Assembly: GCF_002847345.1 (NCBI RefSeq)
Contig: NZ_LXFV01000016.1
Span: 124,001-188,000 of the forward strand
Direction: 5' to 3'
Origin: Pectobacterium peruviense
GTDB taxonomy: Bacteria > Pseudomonadota > Gammaproteobacteria > Enterobacterales > Enterobacteriaceae
Length of the DNA: 64,000 nucleotides
Part shown: in pieces, positions 18,836 through 30,479 of the stretch
Layout: every line of letters starts with the position of its first letter
How positions within the stretch are numbered: the first letter of the stretch is position 1
Program-made: the position numbers and the translations under genes
The notes under the pieces: generated by a model
What the model was told of the DNA's origin: nothing
Seen by the model: only the letters and a program-made list of their open reading frames with translations
The model's database searches: none

Positions 18836-19534
18836 TCAGTCTATCTGTGTATCGCAATTTGCTCGTGCCTTCATGCGTACTTTATCACTGCCGTTGGGGA
18901 CAACTGCTTTCACCATCTGCCCTTCTTCCATCGACGGAATAACGGCAAAATGCGCAGTGAGAACAAGTAATACCGGTTCAGCGGCTTTATCTCTCACGCG
19001 AAAATATTGTCTTTCCAACTCCGCGCTGTCATCCATCACAAAGGTTTTTCCTGTCGCACAGTCAGAGAAGGTCGCGACGTCCGCCATATAGCGGTACATT
19101 CCCTTCATTACCATCGGCGTGTTTGGCAGCGGCTGCTCGGTTGCAGTCAGCTGGCGAGGAAGAGAGGAATTGATGGGCAAACCTTGTTGATCCAACATTT
19201 CAAGAGCGCTATCAACTGGGCGGAAGTAACGTTTTTCGCCCGCGCTATCCGTCAGCACCAGCTTATCTGCGGTACGTCTCCATTGCCCATAGGAAGCGAA
19301 CGTGTTGTTACCCTCTCTCGTCGTTTGATACTGTTCACGCAGAACAAAAGTCCCGTCTTTTTCCAAAAACAGTGACGTATCAATCCCTCCACAGTCCGCA
19401 CAGGGTAAAACGCCACGATAACTTTGCGCCATTGGTTTAAGGGGCTCTTCCTGAACTTGTGAGCGGGTATGGCACCCGATCAACCCAGAAATCCCCGCAA
19501 TCAACAGCACACCGATAGCCAGTTTTTTCATCAT
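18836..19534 (-). CDS. nlpE: Envelope stress lipoprotein NlpE (CutF)
   Basis: The start is taken at ATG 19534 (or the adjacent ATG 19531) because the lipoprotein signal MKKLAIGVLLIAGISGLIGC begins there; the frame extends upstream without homology. The N-terminal domain has the CxxC motif in RGVLPCADCGGIDTSLFLEK, and the C-terminal OB-like domain has MYRYMADVATFSDCATGKTF. NlpE is an outer-membrane lipoprotein that signals surface contact and lipoprotein-trafficking defects to CpxA. It is downstream of yaeQ on the same strand. Confidence 0.94.
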   Translation of the reverse strand: MMKKLAIGVLLIAGISGLIGCHTRSQVQEEPLKPMAQSYRGVLPCADCGGIDTSLFLEKDGTFVLREQYQTTREGNNTFASYGQWRRTADKLVLTDSAGEKRYFRPVDSALEMLDQQGLPINSSLPRQLTATEQPLPNTPMVMKGMYRYMADVATFSDCATGKTFVMDDSAELERQYFRVRDKAAEPVLLVLTAHFAVIPSMEEGQMVKAVVPNGSDKVRMKARANCDTQID

Positions 19535-19602
19535 TATTTTTCTGTCCCTCTGTCCTGTTTTCCCGTTCTTACTCAATACGCTGGAACGTACCCAACTCGT
19601 TA

Positions 19603-20157
19603 TCATCCCTGAGTCTGGGGAATTTTCCACTCAGAAAATGCTATTTCAAGACTATTCTTATCGTCAGACAACCAGATCGTGCCGTCCTGTATGGTTGCCT
19701 GCAATGACATGGTGCGTTGGATTAGTCCGGCAATCTGAGCCAGTTGATTGTCATCTAAAAAGCGGACAGCCAAATTCTTGTACCCGGAGACCTTATTCGA
19801 TATCGCATTCCACCACACCTGTGCCGCACGCTCGCTGTAGGCGTACAAAACAACGGAACGGGACTGGTTGCAGGCTTTCTTCAGCCGCTTTTCATCCGGC
19901 AGGCCTAGCTCAATCCACAATTCCAGCTCCATCGTATCATTACGTCGCCAGATTTCCGGCTCGTCATCTGCGCTGAGCCCTTTGGTAAAGCGCAGGTTTT
20001 CATCAGCATGGCAAATCCACGCTAAAAGCCGCAGCATCATACGCTGCTCAGTTTCAGACGGATGCTGCGCTATCGTCAGATTCGCGTCGTGAAAAAAATT
20101 CCGATCCATATCGGCGATATTGATTACTGCTTTGTAAACCGTTGCTTTTAATGCCAT
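19603..20157 (-). CDS. yaeQ: YaeQ family protein
   Basis: This 184-residue protein matches YaeQ ([56 protein letters not shown]). The fold resembles PD-(D/E)XK nucleases, but the biological role is uncertain; early claims of an RfaH-suppressor function were not borne out. In E. coli arfB (yaeJ) lies between yaeQ and nlpE. Here only about 70 bases separate yaeQ from the nlpE start. Confidence 0.94.
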   Translation of the reverse strand: MALKATVYKAVINIADMDRNFFHDANLTIAQHPSETEQRMMLRLLAWICHADENLRFTKGLSADDEPEIWRRNDTMELELWIELGLPDEKRLKKACNQSRSVVLYAYSERAAQVWWNAISNKVSGYKNLAVRFLDDNQLAQIAGLIQRTMSLQATIQDGTIWLSDDKNSLEIAFSEWKIPQTQG

Positions 20158-20396
20158 CGTGACCTCGTATTTATTCCCCCCTAGTTTACTTGAGTTAGCG
20201 CCATCCTCACAGTAAAGGTGATATCTGCCACGTAACCGATAGATTAGGCCTCTAAGGACTACTGATATCCTGTTAGTCCCTATGCTATAGTCGGTTTGAT
20301 AAATAGAGTTTATCTTCGTAGGCTTACAACATCGCGCACCACAACGAGTGATGATGCATGAATATCTACCGAGCTAAGCTTTCAAGGGAGGATATA

Positions 20397-20597
20397 GTGC
20401 AAGAATACTGTGAATTAGTACGTCGCTTATACGCAGAGATCGCCGGTGGCGCTCTGGGCTATATACCCGATTCGCTGGGTTGTGTTTTAAAAACCCTGGA
20501 TGGCATTGCCGCGAATGAGGCGTTGCCATCCTCCGTCAGGGAACAGGCAGCTTTTGCCGCCGCTAACTTATTGGTGAGTGATTATGTCAATGAGTAA
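20397..20597 (+). CDS. yaeP: YaeP family small protein
   Basis: The start is set at GTG 20397, which has a very strong ribosome site (AGGGAGG, five bases away). This gives 66 residues, the same length as E. coli YaeP as I recall it ([31 protein letters not shown]). A longer frame from ATG 20358 lacks support. The function is unknown. The gene overlaps rof by 14 bases, and the pair is co-transcribed. Confidence 0.9.
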   Translation: MQEYCELVRRLYAEIAGGALGYIPDSLGCVLKTLDGIAANEALPSSVREQAAFAAANLLVSDYVNE

Positions 20598-20844
20598 TGA
20601 ATATCAACCCATCAACTGTGATGATTACGACAGCCTGGAAGCCACCTGTCAGCAGAATCTAACGCTGACGCTGGAACTACGTAATGGTGAAGTTGTGACC
20701 GGTAAAGCCAGTGACATGATCTCACGTAAGCAGGTCGAATATCTGGTGATTGAAGCATCCGGTGCTACGCGCGAACTGCGCCTCGACCACATCGTCAGTT
20801 TTAGTCATCCTGAAATCGGGAAGGTCGTCGTCAGCGAATCCTGA
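20584..20844 (+). CDS. rof: Rho-binding antiterminator Rof (YaeO)
   Basis: The ATG at 20584 gives 86 residues starting [20 protein letters not shown], matching Rof/YaeO; the GTG at 20578 is less likely. The Sm-like fold carries acidic residues and ends [14 protein letters not shown]. Rof binds the Rho primary RNA-binding site and inhibits Rho-dependent termination. It overlaps yaeP and is followed by a strong terminator. Confidence 0.94.
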   Translation: MSMSNEYQPINCDDYDSLEATCQQNLTLTLELRNGEVVTGKASDMISRKQVEYLVIEASGATRELRLDHIVSFSHPEIGKVVVSES

Positions 20845-20892
20845 CAGACTTCTCCTTTCATTTAGCGGCAAACGCTGAATAAATGCTTCCCA

Positions 20893-20923
20893 AACGGACA
20901 ACACAAGTTGTCCGTTTTTATTT
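20893..20923 (+). terminator. Terminator after rof
   Basis: The stem AACGGACAAC / GTTGTCCGTT with loop ACAA is followed by TTTATTT. On the opposite strand the tail is weak, so it serves mainly the plus strand. Confidence 0.92.
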
Positions 20924-20938
20924 CAGCGCTAACTAACA

Positions 20939-22315
20939 TCATGTTTCCCCGGTTTTTTCCCCAGGTTTATTTTCCCAAACTTGTTTTTCCCACGTAATGT
21001 GCCACACAGGCTGATGTTCTCTCACTTGCCCTTCTCGCGTAACAAATCGCCCAATGGCAGCAATCAGTTGCTCGTTATAGAACACCAGCGGCGTCCGGTC
21101 GCGCCACCAGGGCGGAACATCCAGTTCCTGCCAGAGTTTCTTGATTTGCCGACCGTGTGCTCTGCCAACAATATGCACGGTTCCGCTGGTCGAAAAGCGA
21201 ATACTCACCGCTTCACCGTTTTCCGGCGCACGAACCGCCACCCCACTATCGGCCAGCAACAGCGTACCTAAGTTGTCAGGGAGAGATAACGGACATAACG
21301 TCGGCTGCCATGGCAGAACGCGGTCTTTGAGCGATTGCATCAGCGGCAGTAGATAAAGATGCTGACGAAAACGGCGAATCTGCATCTGATTCAGTTGCAA
21401 TATAGGTTCCGCATCCAGCCGGCTCGTCGCAACCTCATCCCAGAGTCGTTGCAACTGATCGCGCGCGGGCATGGTCGCCCCTTGTTGCGACAGCCAACGC
21501 CGCAGCAACGCAAAACGCCGCACCGGACTTAGCGGCAACAGACCATCAATGCTCAACGCGCCATCCGGCTGGCATAGTGCCCGCAATGACTCCTCCAGTA
21601 ACTCATCGAGCAGTTCTTCCTGTTCGGCACAAAGCTGGGCGCTACGCGCAACGGCAGAGGGGAAATGCGGCCAGCGCTGCGTCAGTCTCGGTAAGATCTG
21701 GCGGCGTAAAAAATTGCGGTCAAAACGCTCATCCTGGTTGCTGTCGTCTTCAATCCAGTGAAGCTGATGCTGCTGCGCGTACGCTTCTAATTGTAAACGA
21801 GAAAAACCTAACAACGGACGTACTAAACGATGCTCACCGAGGAAGCTGTCAGCCGCCATCGCAGACAATCCGGCAGGCCCGCTACCGCGTTTAAGCGCCA
21901 ATAAAAAAGTTTCGCTTTGGTCGTCAAGGTGCTGTGCCGTCAACAAGGTTTCGCTCTCTTGCAAATGCATTTTCAGCGCCTGATAGCGCGCGGTTCTGGC
22001 TGCGGCTTCAATGCCGCCATTCTGTGATTCAACTGTCACTGCCAGCGAAGAAAATGGCACCAGCCAGCGCTCACACTGTTGACGACAATGTTCAGCCCAA
22101 CTGTCTGCCAGCGGATTTAAGCCATGATGTATATAAGCCGCACGAATAGTCAGCCCAGAACGCTGACGCACAGCCACCAGCAGATGTAATAACACGCTAG
22201 AGTCGAGACCACCGCTGTAGGCCAACAGGATCGACTCGCATCCGGCCGTTTGCATCACGATCGTCTGGAGTAATTCATCGTCAGGTTCGGTACGGTCCAC
22301 GGTATCAGATCTCAT
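20939..22315 (-). CDS. tilS: tRNA(Ile)-lysidine synthetase TilS
   Basis: This 458-residue protein has the PP-loop ATPase motif SGGLDSS at 34-40 and the TilS N-domain signatures HHGLNPLADSWAEHCRQQC and RTARYQAL. A substrate-binding TilS C-terminal domain follows (GRQIKKLWQELDVPPWWRDRTP). It converts C34 of the AUA-reading tRNA-Ile to lysidine, which is essential for decoding. Its start overlaps the yaeR stop by 11 bases. Confidence 0.96.
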   Translation of the reverse strand: MRSDTVDRTEPDDELLQTIVMQTAGCESILLAYSGGLDSSVLLHLLVAVRQRSGLTIRAAYIHHGLNPLADSWAEHCRQQCERWLVPFSSLAVTVESQNGGIEAAARTARYQALKMHLQESETLLTAQHLDDQSETFLLALKRGSGPAGLSAMAADSFLGEHRLVRPLLGFSRLQLEAYAQQHQLHWIEDDSNQDERFDRNFLRRQILPRLTQRWPHFPSAVARSAQLCAEQEELLDELLEESLRALCQPDGALSIDGLLPLSPVRRFALLRRWLSQQGATMPARDQLQRLWDEVATSRLDAEPILQLNQMQIRRFRQHLYLLPLMQSLKDRVLPWQPTLCPLSLPDNLGTLLLADSGVAVRAPENGEAVSIRFSTSGTVHIVGRAHGRQIKKLWQELDVPPWWRDRTPLVFYNEQLIAAIGRFVTREGQVREHQPVWHITWEKQVWENKPGEKTGET

Positions 22316-22694
22316 ACAGTTCTAAAGGCTGGTCGTCAGGATCGGAGAAAAACGTGAAACGCCGCTGCGTTTCAGAATCGATCCGTACGGGTTCACAAAT
22401 GACACCAGCCTGCGCCAGTGAGGCAATGGCCTGTTCGACATCAGCTACAGCAAAAGCCAGATGGCGTAAACCGCAAGCCTCAGGTCGACTGACACGCGCA
22501 GGTGGATGAGGGAAAGAAAATAGCTCGATGGTGTAACGCCCATTCAGCGAGAGATCGCCTTTCCATGACTGTCGCGCGGCACGATAGACCTCATTGTTCA
22601 ACGTAAATCCCAGCACGTCACAATAAAATGCTTTGCTGCGTTCATAGTCAGAGGCAATCACAGCAATGTGGTGTACATCGAGCAATTTCAGCAT
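22305..22694 (-). CDS. yaeR: VOC family (glyoxalase-like) protein YaeR
   Basis: This 129-residue vicinal-oxygen-chelate protein matches YaeR: LLDVHHIAVIASDYERSKAF, GLRHLAFAVADVEQAIASL and FFSDPDDQPLELYEI, with metal-binding His and Glu positions. The reaction is not known. It is translationally coupled to tilS by overlap. In E. coli ldcC sits between accA and yaeR. Here only about 130 non-coding bases do. Confidence 0.9.
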   Translation of the reverse strand: MLKLLDVHHIAVIASDYERSKAFYCDVLGFTLNNEVYRAARQSWKGDLSLNGRYTIELFSFPHPPARVSRPEACGLRHLAFAVADVEQAIASLAQAGVICEPVRIDSETQRRFTFFSDPDDQPLELYEI

Positions 22695-22824
22695 TCTTCA
22701 AACCCTCATAGCAAAAAATCCGCTGTCATTCCTGACAACGGATTTTCAGAGTAACGCCAGAATAGCCTGATTGATAAGACTGCAATCAATCAGACAGTCA
22801 CGTCATCAGCAATAACACTGTGTA

Positions 22825-23784
22825 TCAGCAATAACCATAGTTCATCAAACGCTGATAGCGGCGGTTCAGCAGTGCCTCTTCGCTCAGGCCTTCGAGGTCG
22901 AGCAGATCGGCCAACAGTTGCGCTTTCAGCGCCGCAGCCATTACCGGAACGTTACGATGCGCGGAACCCAACGGTTCAGGAATCACGGTATCGATCAGCT
23001 TCAACTCTTTCAGACGCGGCGCGATGATGCCCATGGCTTCAGCCGCCAACGGTGCCTTATCCGCGCTCTTCCACAGGATAGACGCACAGCCTTCCGGTGA
23101 AATGACCGAGTAGGTGCTGTATTGCAACATGTTGACCTTGTCGCCCACGCCGATAGCCAACGCACCACCGGAACCACCTTCACCGATAACGGTACAGATG
23201 ATTGGCACACGCAGCGTCGACATTTCACGCAGGTTGCGTGCGATAGCTTCAGACTGACCACGTTCTTCTGCGCCAACGCCTGGATAAGCACCCGGCGTAT
23301 CGATAAAGGTGATGATCGCCATCCTGAAGCGATCGGCCATTTCCATCAGGCGCAGCGCTTTGCGATACCCTTCTGGAGCAGGCATGCCGAAATTACGGCG
23401 AATCTTTTCTTTGGTTTCACGACCTTTCTGATGACCAATGATCATCACCGGACGTCCATCCAAACGGGCAATCCCGCCGACAATCGCTTTGTCATCGGCA
23501 TAGGCACGATCGCCAGCCAATTCATCAAAATCGGTAAAAATGTGCTTAATATAATCAAGCGTATAAGGACGTTGCGGATGGCGCGCTAATTGCGCAACCT
23601 GCCAAGCACCCAAATCGGCGAAGATTTTGCGCGTCAGTTCAACGCTCTTCTCACGCAGGCGCTGGACTTCTTCGTCCAGATTAATATCCAATTTTTCGTC
23701 TTGACGGCTGACTGCGGTCAGCGAGTCAATTTTCGCTTCCAACTCTGCAATCGGCTGCTCAAAATCAAGAAAATTCAGACTCAT
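22825..23784 (-). CDS. accA: Acetyl-CoA carboxylase carboxyltransferase subunit alpha
   Basis: This 319-residue protein equals E. coli AccA in length ([20 protein letters not shown]). It contains crotonase-fold segments [40 protein letters not shown] and [15 protein letters not shown]. With AccD it transfers carboxyl from biotin to acetyl-CoA, the committing step of fatty acid synthesis. It follows dnaE by 12 bases, the conserved enterobacterial arrangement. Confidence 0.98.
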   Translation of the reverse strand: MSLNFLDFEQPIAELEAKIDSLTAVSRQDEKLDINLDEEVQRLREKSVELTRKIFADLGAWQVAQLARHPQRPYTLDYIKHIFTDFDELAGDRAYADDKAIVGGIARLDGRPVMIIGHQKGRETKEKIRRNFGMPAPEGYRKALRLMEMADRFRMAIITFIDTPGAYPGVGAEERGQSEAIARNLREMSTLRVPIICTVIGEGGSGGALAIGVGDKVNMLQYSTYSVISPEGCASILWKSADKAPLAAEAMGIIAPRLKELKLIDTVIPEPLGSAHRNVPVMAAALKAQLLADLLDLEGLSEEALLNRRYQRLMNYGYC

Positions 23785-23796
23785 AGTATTCCTATA

Positions 23797-26700
23797 TTAG
23801 TCAAATTCCAGTTCCACCTGCTCATTACCCACTAATGTACGCAGCTCGTTCAATAGCGAATCGGCAGGCGTTACACGCCATGCTGCGCCGAAACGTAGTC
23901 GGGCGCGCGCATCTTCACGCTGGTAATAGAGATGCACTGGGATCGTCCCCGATCGATGGGGTTCCAACGATTGACGGAGACGGTTTAATAGCTGGTCATC
24001 AATTTGCCTGTCAGTCAGCGAGATAGCAAGCCCGCGCGCGTATTTTTCCCGCGCTTCACTGATATCCATTAACTCTCGGACGGTCATTTTAAGCCCGCCG
24101 CTGAAGTCATCAAAGCTGACCTGTCCACTGGCGATAAGGATACGGTCTTTCTCAAGTAAATGCTGATATTTTTCCAACGCATCAGTAAACAGCATTATCT
24201 CAAGCCGACCGGAACGATCGTCCAATGTACAGATACCAATACGGTTGCCCCGCTTGGTTACCATGACGCGAGCCGCCAACACCAGCCCAACGGCAGTGGT
24301 CATTTTACCCCGATCCGTCGGGTGCATATCTTTCAAACGTACGCCACCGGCATAGCGTTCAATTTCCTTAATATATTGCGTGATCGGATGGCCGGTCAGG
24401 TACAGCCCCAGCGTCTCCCGCTCACCGTCCAACACGACCTGTTCCGGCCACGGCGGCACTGTGCTGTAGGATTGCTCAACCTGCTCAGGCGCATCGGCTA
24501 GCACGCCGAACATATCCACCTGACCAATGGCTTCCGCTTTAGCATGCTGATCGGCCGCCTTTAGCGCATCAGCCAATGAGTTCATCAGCGCGGCGCGATG
24601 CGGCCCAAGACGGTCAAACGCCCCAGACATAATCAGCTTTTCCAGCACACGGCGGTTCAGCTTTTTAATGTCAGTGCGCGCGCAGAGGTCAAACAGCTCT
24701 CTAAAATAGCCGCCCTGATTACGCGCTTCAATAATCGCCTCAATCGGGCCTTCACCGACGCCTTTAATCGCGCCGATGCCGTAAACAATCTCGCCATCGT
24801 CATTAACGTGGAAGTGATACAGTCCGCTGTTGATGTCCGGAGGCAGGATTTTTAATCCCATCCGCCAGCATTCATCAACCAGCCCCACCACTTTATCCGT
24901 GTTGTCCATATCGGCCGTCATCACCGCCGCCATGAATTCAGCTGGATAGTGCGCTTTCAGCCACAGCGTTTGGTAAGACACCAGCGCATAGGCCGCGGAG
25001 TGAGATTTATTAAAGCCATAACCGGCGAATTTTTCCACCAGGTCGAAAATCTTAACCGCCAATTCGCCGTTCACGCCGCGAGATTTGGCACCATCTTCAA
25101 AGCCACCACGCTGCTTCGCCATTTCAACGGGGTTCTTTTTCCCCATCGCACGACGCAGCATGTCCGCGCCCCCAAGCGTATAACCCGCCAGAACCTGAGC
25201 GATCTGCATGACCTGTTCCTGATACAGGATAATACCGTAGGTCGGCTCCAGCACAGGCTTGAGTGACTCATGCTGCCATTCAATATCAGGATACGAAATT
25301 GCTTCACGACCATGCTTACGGTCGATGAAGTTATCCACCATGCCGGATTGCAGCGGACCAGGGCGGAAAAGCGCCACCAGTGCGATCATATCTTCAAAGC
25401 AGTCGGGCTTCAGGCGTTTGATCAGATCTTTCATGCCGCGCGATTCAAGCTGGAATACCGCGGTGGTTTCCGAACGTTGCAGCATATCGAAACTTTTCTT
25501 ATCGCCGAGCGGAATCGCCGCGATATCAATCGGTTCCTGTCCTAGCTTCGCGCGACGGGCGTTGATCATCTCTAGCGCCCAGTCGATGATGGTCAACGTA
25601 CGCAGGCCTAGGAAGTCAAACTTCACCAGCCCGGCATATTCCACGTCGTTCTTATCAAACTGGGTAACCGGATGGTTCCCTTCCGAATCGCAATACAGCG
25701 GCGCGAAATCGGTAATCTTGGTGGGGGATATCACCACCCCACCCGCATGTTTACCGGCGTTACGCGTTACCCCTTCGAGCTTGCGTGCCATATCGATGAG
25801 AGCCTTAACTTCCTCATCGGCTTCATAAATTTCCGGCAGTTGCGGCTCGGCGGCAAAGGCTTTTTCCAGCGTCATGCCCGGATCGGGTGGCACCAGTTTT
25901 GAAATACGATCGACAAACCCATAAGGGTGCCCGAGCACGCGCCCTACGTCACGAATAACCGCTTTCGCCGCCATCGTACCAAAGGTGATAATCTGCGATA
26001 CCGCATCACGTCCGTACAGCTCCGCAACGTGGTCGATAACCATGTCGCGTTTTTCCATACAGAAATCGACGTCAAAGTCAGGCATCGAGATACGTTCAGG
26101 GTTGAGGAAGCGTTCGAACAGAAGGTCGAATTCTAGCGGATCCAGATCGGTAATTTTCAGCGCATAAGCGACCAACGAGCCTGCACCGGAACCACGTCCC
26201 GGACCAACCGGCACATCGTTATCCTTCGACCACTGAATAAATTCCATTACGATCAAGAAGTAGCCGGGGAAACCCATCTGGTTGATAACGCCCAGTTCAA
26301 TATCCAGACGCTCATCATATTCAGGCCGACGCTCGGCGCGTACTTCTGGGTCAGGGAAAAGGAATTCGAGACGATCTTCCAGCCCTTTTTTCGAGCACTG
26401 AACCAGAAAATCAGCCGTACTCATATCGCCCGTCGGGAACTGCGGCAGAAAATATTCGCCCAAACGGATCGTGACGTTACAGCGTTTGGCAATTTCAACG
26501 CTGTTCGCCAGCGCTTCGGGGATGTCGGCAAACAGCTCGCACATTTCCTCTTCCGAGCGCATGTACTGCTGTGGACTGTAATGACGTGGGCGTTTGGGAT
26601 CGTCGAGCGTGTAGCCATCATGAATGGCTACACGAATTTCGTGAGCGTCAAAATCATCAGTGCTGATGAAGCACACTTCATTGGTCGCCACAACGGGTAG

Positions 26701-27279
26701 CCCGTACTTGGTTGCCAACTCCACGGCCGCGTGTATATAGCTTTCTTCGTCGGGACGAGACGTGCGGGTCAATTCCAGATAGTAACGCTGAGGAAAATGT
26801 TCCTGGTAGAACGCCAGACACTCTTCAGCCTGCGCCTGATTACCACGCAGCAAAAATCGGCCAACATCGCCACGGCGACCACCTGACAGTAAAATCAGGC
26901 CTTCCTGATGTTCAATCAGCCAATCGCGGTCAATCGTCGGCCCGGCAGCCCCATAACCACGTTGATAAGCATGGGAAATTAGCAGCGTGAGGTTCTGGTA
27001 GCCTTCATTGTTCATGGCCAGCACAGTGAGATGTGCCAGCTCATCCCCTAGCTCATCGCTTTCGACATAGAAGTCTGCGCCGATGATAGGTTTGACCCCA
27101 GCGCCATGCGCGCCGCCATAGAATTTAACCAGCCCACACAGGTTGGTAAAATCGGTAATCGCCAGCGCTGGCATACCGAGTGCCGCCGCTTTTTTTACCA
27201 GCGGACCGACTTTGGCCAGCCCATCGATCATGGAATAGTCACTGTGAACACGCAGGTGAACAAAACGTGGTTCGGCCAT
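23797..27279 (-). CDS. dnaE: DNA polymerase III subunit alpha
   Basis: This 1160-residue protein is full length. It has the N-terminal PHP domain ([20 protein letters not shown]), the palm catalytic acidic motif PDFDVDFC near residues 401-406, and a third acidic region ([20 protein letters not shown]). Fingers with [20 protein letters not shown] follow, then HhH, the OB fold ([20 protein letters not shown]) and a C-terminal tau-binding region. It is the replicative polymerase. It lies between rnhB and accA. Confidence 0.98.
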   Translation of the reverse strand: MAEPRFVHLRVHSDYSMIDGLAKVGPLVKKAAALGMPALAITDFTNLCGLVKFYGGAHGAGVKPIIGADFYVESDELGDELAHLTVLAMNNEGYQNLTLLISHAYQRGYGAAGPTIDRDWLIEHQEGLILLSGGRRGDVGRFLLRGNQAQAEECLAFYQEHFPQRYYLELTRTSRPDEESYIHAAVELATKYGLPVVATNEVCFISTDDFDAHEIRVAIHDGYTLDDPKRPRHYSPQQYMRSEEEMCELFADIPEALANSVEIAKRCNVTIRLGEYFLPQFPTGDMSTADFLVQCSKKGLEDRLEFLFPDPEVRAERRPEYDERLDIELGVINQMGFPGYFLIVMEFIQWSKDNDVPVGPGRGSGAGSLVAYALKITDLDPLEFDLLFERFLNPERISMPDFDVDFCMEKRDMVIDHVAELYGRDAVSQIITFGTMAAKAVIRDVGRVLGHPYGFVDRISKLVPPDPGMTLEKAFAAEPQLPEIYEADEEVKALIDMARKLEGVTRNAGKHAGGVVISPTKITDFAPLYCDSEGNHPVTQFDKNDVEYAGLVKFDFLGLRTLTIIDWALEMINARRAKLGQEPIDIAAIPLGDKKSFDMLQRSETTAVFQLESRGMKDLIKRLKPDCFEDMIALVALFRPGPLQSGMVDNFIDRKHGREAISYPDIEWQHESLKPVLEPTYGIILYQEQVMQIAQVLAGYTLGGADMLRRAMGKKNPVEMAKQRGGFEDGAKSRGVNGELAVKIFDLVEKFAGYGFNKSHSAAYALVSYQTLWLKAHYPAEFMAAVMTADMDNTDKVVGLVDECWRMGLKILPPDINSGLYHFHVNDDGEIVYGIGAIKGVGEGPIEAIIEARNQGGYFRELFDLCARTDIKKLNRRVLEKLIMSGAFDRLGPHRAALMNSLADALKAADQHAKAEAIGQVDMFGVLADAPEQVEQSYSTVPPWPEQVVLDGERETLGLYLTGHPITQYIKEIERYAGGVRLKDMHPTDRGKMTTAVGLVLAARVMVTKRGNRIGICTLDDRSGRLEIMLFTDALEKYQHLLEKDRILIASGQVSFDDFSGGLKMTVRELMDISEAREKYARGLAISLTDRQIDDQLLNRLRQSLEPHRSGTIPVHLYYQREDARARLRFGAAWRVTPADSLLNELRTLVGNEQVELEFD

Positions 27280-27355
27280 CTCCAGATCCCAGAATTTATT
27301 GAGTAGTCAGCGTTGCAATCGTGATATCACAACACAGAGAGTTAATGATGATGTT

Positions 27356-27952
27356 TTACGCCAGCCCTAACACACGCTTAACTGGCGCGAAGCTCCGACG
27401 GTGAAACTCAGTGGCACCCAGTGCGGCCAGTTTCTCCAGATGAAAAGCCGTTGGATAGCCTTTATGTTGGGCAAAACCATAAGCGGGGAAGCGTTGATCC
27501 AACTCGACCATCTCACGATCGCGAGTCACTTTCGCCATAATTGAGGCCGCGCTGATTTCTGCCACGCGGCTATCCCCTTTAACAACCGCCTGCGCGGGCA
27601 TCGACAACGCCGGGCAACGGTTGCCGTCAATGAGAACAAAATCAGGCACAATAGTCAAAGCAGCCACCGCACGCTGCATAGCTAACATGGTAGCATGCAG
27701 AATATTCAGTTGGTCAATCTCTTCCGGTTCCGCACGGCCAAGACTCCACGCCAGCGCCTTTTCTTTGATTTCATCATAGAGCGATAGCCGACGTTTTTCA
27801 CTCAGCTGTTTGGAATCCGCCAACCCGACAATTGGCCGAGCTGGGTCAAGAATCACCGCAGCCGTCACGACAGCACCAACCAAAGGGCCACGGCCCACTT
27901 CATCAACGCCAGCGATGCAGGTCGCCTGCGGGTAAATAAATATTTCGCTCAT
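27356..27952 (-). CDS. rnhB: Ribonuclease HII
   Basis: This 198-residue protein has the RNase HII active-site pattern: [10 protein letters not shown] (Asp-Glu near residues 16-17), [10 protein letters not shown] and [13 protein letters not shown]. It removes ribonucleotides misincorporated in DNA and cleaves RNA in RNA/DNA hybrids. It is 21 bases downstream of lpxB and in the lpx-rnhB-dnaE operon order. Confidence 0.97.
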   Translation of the reverse strand: MSEIFIYPQATCIAGVDEVGRGPLVGAVVTAAVILDPARPIVGLADSKQLSEKRRLSLYDEIKEKALAWSLGRAEPEEIDQLNILHATMLAMQRAVAALTIVPDFVLIDGNRCPALSMPAQAVVKGDSRVAEISAASIMAKVTRDREMVELDQRFPAYGFAQHKGYPTAFHLEKLAALGATEFHRRSFAPVKRVLGLA

Positions 27953-27973
27953 AGTGTTATTAACATGTTTTTA

Positions 27974-29125
27974 TTAACGAGGCGTGACTAATTCAAGTAC
28001 CGCCTGAGCGGCTTGCTCATCGGCATTACAGCGAATTTGCTGGTGCAAATCCACAAATGTCGTGCGTAGCTCAGCCATTTTATCCGTATCGGCAAACAGC
28101 AGCAGCAGCGCAGCGGCGAGCTTATCTGGGGTACAGTCGGTCTGGAGCAATTCAGTCACCAGCTCACGCCCAGCCAGCAAATTCGGCAGCGACACCCACG
28201 GTGTTTTGACCAAGCGCTGCGCCAGCCAGAAGGTAAAGGGCTTCATGCGATAACCCACTACCATCGGACACTTCGCTAGCATGCACTCCAGTGCCGCAGT
28301 ACCAGATGCCAATAGCGCCGCATCACTGGCAATCATGGCTTCACGCGCCTGCCCATCCAGCAAATGCACGCGCAGATCGGGGGCCACGCTATTTTTTATC
28401 TGTTCGAACTGTTCACGACGCTTACTGTTCACCAAAGGAACAACAATTTCCAGATCGGGGAAATGCTGTCGTAGTAACACAGCCGTATTGAGGAAATCCG
28501 CGCTAAGCATTTCAACTTCTGCGCCACGACTGCCCGGCAGCAGCGCCAAACAGTGCGCATCGGGCGCAATACCCAACGTCTCACGGGCGGCCATTTTATC
28601 GGGATGCAGCGGCATCGCATCAGCCATCGTATGACCGATAAAGCGACAAGGTACATTGAAACGATCGTAAAACGCTTTTTCAAAAGGCAGGAAAGCCAGC
28701 ACCAAATTGGTCGCTTTACCTATTTTGAAAACACGTTTTTGACGCCAGGCCCACACGGACGGGCTGACATAGTGAATGGTATTGATACCGCGCTGTTTGA
28801 GGTTGCCCTCCAGCGTGATATTGAAATCAGGTGCATCAATGCCCACGAAGACATCGGGCTGAAGTTCGCTGAAACGCTGGGTTAAATCCCGCCGAATTTT
28901 TAGCAGACGAGGAAGGCGTCCGAGCACTTCAACAATGCCCATAACGGCTAGCTCTTCCATTTCGTACCAGGCTTCACAACCTTCAGCCTGCATACGCGGT
29001 CCAGCAACACCGACAAACCGCGCATCGGGCACCTTTTCTTTTAGCGCACGGATCAAACCCGCGCCAAGGATGTCGCCGGAAGTTTCTCCGGCGACTAGCC
29101 CAATAGTCAAAGGACGTGATGACAT
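27974..29125 (-). CDS. lpxB: Lipid-A-disaccharide synthase
   Basis: This 383-residue GT19 glycosyltransferase shows [20 protein letters not shown] at the N terminus, [31 protein letters not shown] and [13 protein letters not shown]. It joins UDP-diacylglucosamine and lipid X to form the lipid A disaccharide at the inner face of the inner membrane. It lies three bases after lpxA, so they are coupled. Confidence 0.97.
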   Translation of the reverse strand: MSSRPLTIGLVAGETSGDILGAGLIRALKEKVPDARFVGVAGPRMQAEGCEAWYEMEELAVMGIVEVLGRLPRLLKIRRDLTQRFSELQPDVFVGIDAPDFNITLEGNLKQRGINTIHYVSPSVWAWRQKRVFKIGKATNLVLAFLPFEKAFYDRFNVPCRFIGHTMADAMPLHPDKMAARETLGIAPDAHCLALLPGSRGAEVEMLSADFLNTAVLLRQHFPDLEIVVPLVNSKRREQFEQIKNSVAPDLRVHLLDGQAREAMIASDAALLASGTAALECMLAKCPMVVGYRMKPFTFWLAQRLVKTPWVSLPNLLAGRELVTELLQTDCTPDKLAAALLLLFADTDKMAELRTTFVDLHQQIRCNADEQAAQAVLELVTPR

Positions 29126-29128
29126 GGA

Positions 29129-29917
29129 TTAACGAATGATGCCGCGGGTAGAACGGGCAAAGAAATCGGTAAATGCCTGCACTGCTGGATATTCAGCCGC
29201 CAGCGCTTCGATTTCCGGTTTCACCTCGTCCAGCGTTTTACCGCTACGGTAGAGCAGCTTGTACGCGTTACGGATCGCATGCAGCGTTTCTTTTTCGAAT
29301 CCACGACGCTTCAGGCCTTCGATGTTCAAGCCAAACGGCGTAGCGTGGTTACCCTGCGCGATAACATACGGCGGCACGTCTTGCGCCACACCAGAGCACC
29401 CGCCAACCATCACGTGAGCACCGATAATGCAGAACTGGTGCACAGCCGTCATCCCACCGATAATCGCAAAATCATCGACGGAAACGTGGCCGCCCAACGT
29501 AGCGTTATTCGCCAGAATACAGCGATTGCCCACTACGCAGTCGTGCGCGATATGCGTGTTGATCATCAACAGGTTATCGCTACCGACTTTAGTCAACCCG
29601 CCGCCCTGCGACGTGCCACGATGAATCGTGACGCTTTCACGGATGCGGTTACGATCGCCAATCTCAACGCGGGTCGGTTCCCCAGCATATTTGAGATCCT
29701 GATTCACTTCACCAATTGACGTGAACTGATAGATTTCGTTGTCGCGGCCAATTTTAGTGACGCCATTGACGACGACATGCGATTTCAGCACCGTACCTGC
29801 ACCGATCTCAACCTGAGAACCGATGTAGCAGAAAGGGCCAATATGAACACCAGCGCCAATAATGGCACCGTCTTCAACAATCGAACTAGGATGAATAAAG
29901 GCGGTTTGATCAATCAC
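29129..29917 (-). CDS. lpxA: UDP-N-acetylglucosamine acyltransferase LpxA
   Basis: The start is set at GTG 29917. This begins [19 protein letters not shown], gives 262 residues as in E. coli, and leaves a four-base gap after fabZ. The ATG at 29944 would add nine unconserved residues overlapping fabZ. The protein is a left-handed beta helix of hexapeptide repeats with the catalytic His in [13 protein letters not shown]. It adds 3-hydroxymyristate to UDP-GlcNAc, the first lipid A step. Confidence 0.96.
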   Translation of the reverse strand: MIDQTAFIHPSSIVEDGAIIGAGVHIGPFCYIGSQVEIGAGTVLKSHVVVNGVTKIGRDNEIYQFTSIGEVNQDLKYAGEPTRVEIGDRNRIRESVTIHRGTSQGGGLTKVGSDNLLMINTHIAHDCVVGNRCILANNATLGGHVSVDDFAIIGGMTAVHQFCIIGAHVMVGGCSGVAQDVPPYVIAQGNHATPFGLNIEGLKRRGFEKETLHAIRNAYKLLYRSGKTLDEVKPEIEALAAEYPAVQAFTDFFARSTRGIIR

Positions 29918-29921
29918 GTTA

Positions 29922-30377
29922 TCAGGACTCCCGACGACGAGCACACATCATTGACGCTTCACAGGCCACTTCGCCATCAACTTTGGCAACACCTTTAAAG
30001 CGCGCAACGCCACGACGCTCTTTAATGAATTCAACTTCAAGGATCATTTGATCGCCTGGCTGCACGGGGCGCTTAAAGCGCGCTTCGTCCACAGCGGCGA
30101 AATAGTACAGCTCACCCGGCTCCAGTTTACCGACGCTTTTAAACGCCAGAATACCCGTAGCCTGAGCCATTGCTTCCAGAATCAATACACCGGGAAAAAT
30201 AGGTTTGCCCGGGAAATGCCCCTGGAAAAAGGGTTCGTTGAAAGAGACGTTTTTCACCGCCCGCAGAAACTTCCCTTCTTCAAAATCCAGTACCCGATCA
30301 ACCAGTAAAAACGGGAAACGGTGCGGTAATAATTCTAAAATCTCTTCAATATTCAGAGTATGAGTGTCAGTAGTCAA
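29922..30377 (-). CDS. fabZ: 3-hydroxyacyl-ACP dehydratase FabZ (TTG start)
   Basis: The start is set at TTG 30377 ([20 protein letters not shown]), with AGGA eight bases before it. It gives 151 residues as in E. coli, whose fabZ also uses TTG. An ATG six codons upstream overlaps the ribosome site and is unlikely. The hot-dog fold carries the catalytic His in [15 protein letters not shown] and Glu in [11 protein letters not shown]. It dehydrates 3-hydroxyacyl-ACP in fatty acid synthesis, competing with LpxA for 3-hydroxymyristoyl-ACP. Confidence 0.95.
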   Translation of the reverse strand: MTTDTHTLNIEEILELLPHRFPFLLVDRVLDFEEGKFLRAVKNVSFNEPFFQGHFPGKPIFPGVLILEAMAQATGILAFKSVGKLEPGELYYFAAVDEARFKRPVQPGDQMILEVEFIKERRGVARFKGVAKVDGEVACEASMMCARRRES

Positions 30378-30479
30378 AATACTCTTCCTGTCCATAAAAA
30401 ACTGATGCCATCAACAACACGGCCTGCGCAGACCCTAAATTAGGTGTCTTCAGGCAGGCCGCAAATAAAACGCGAGTGA

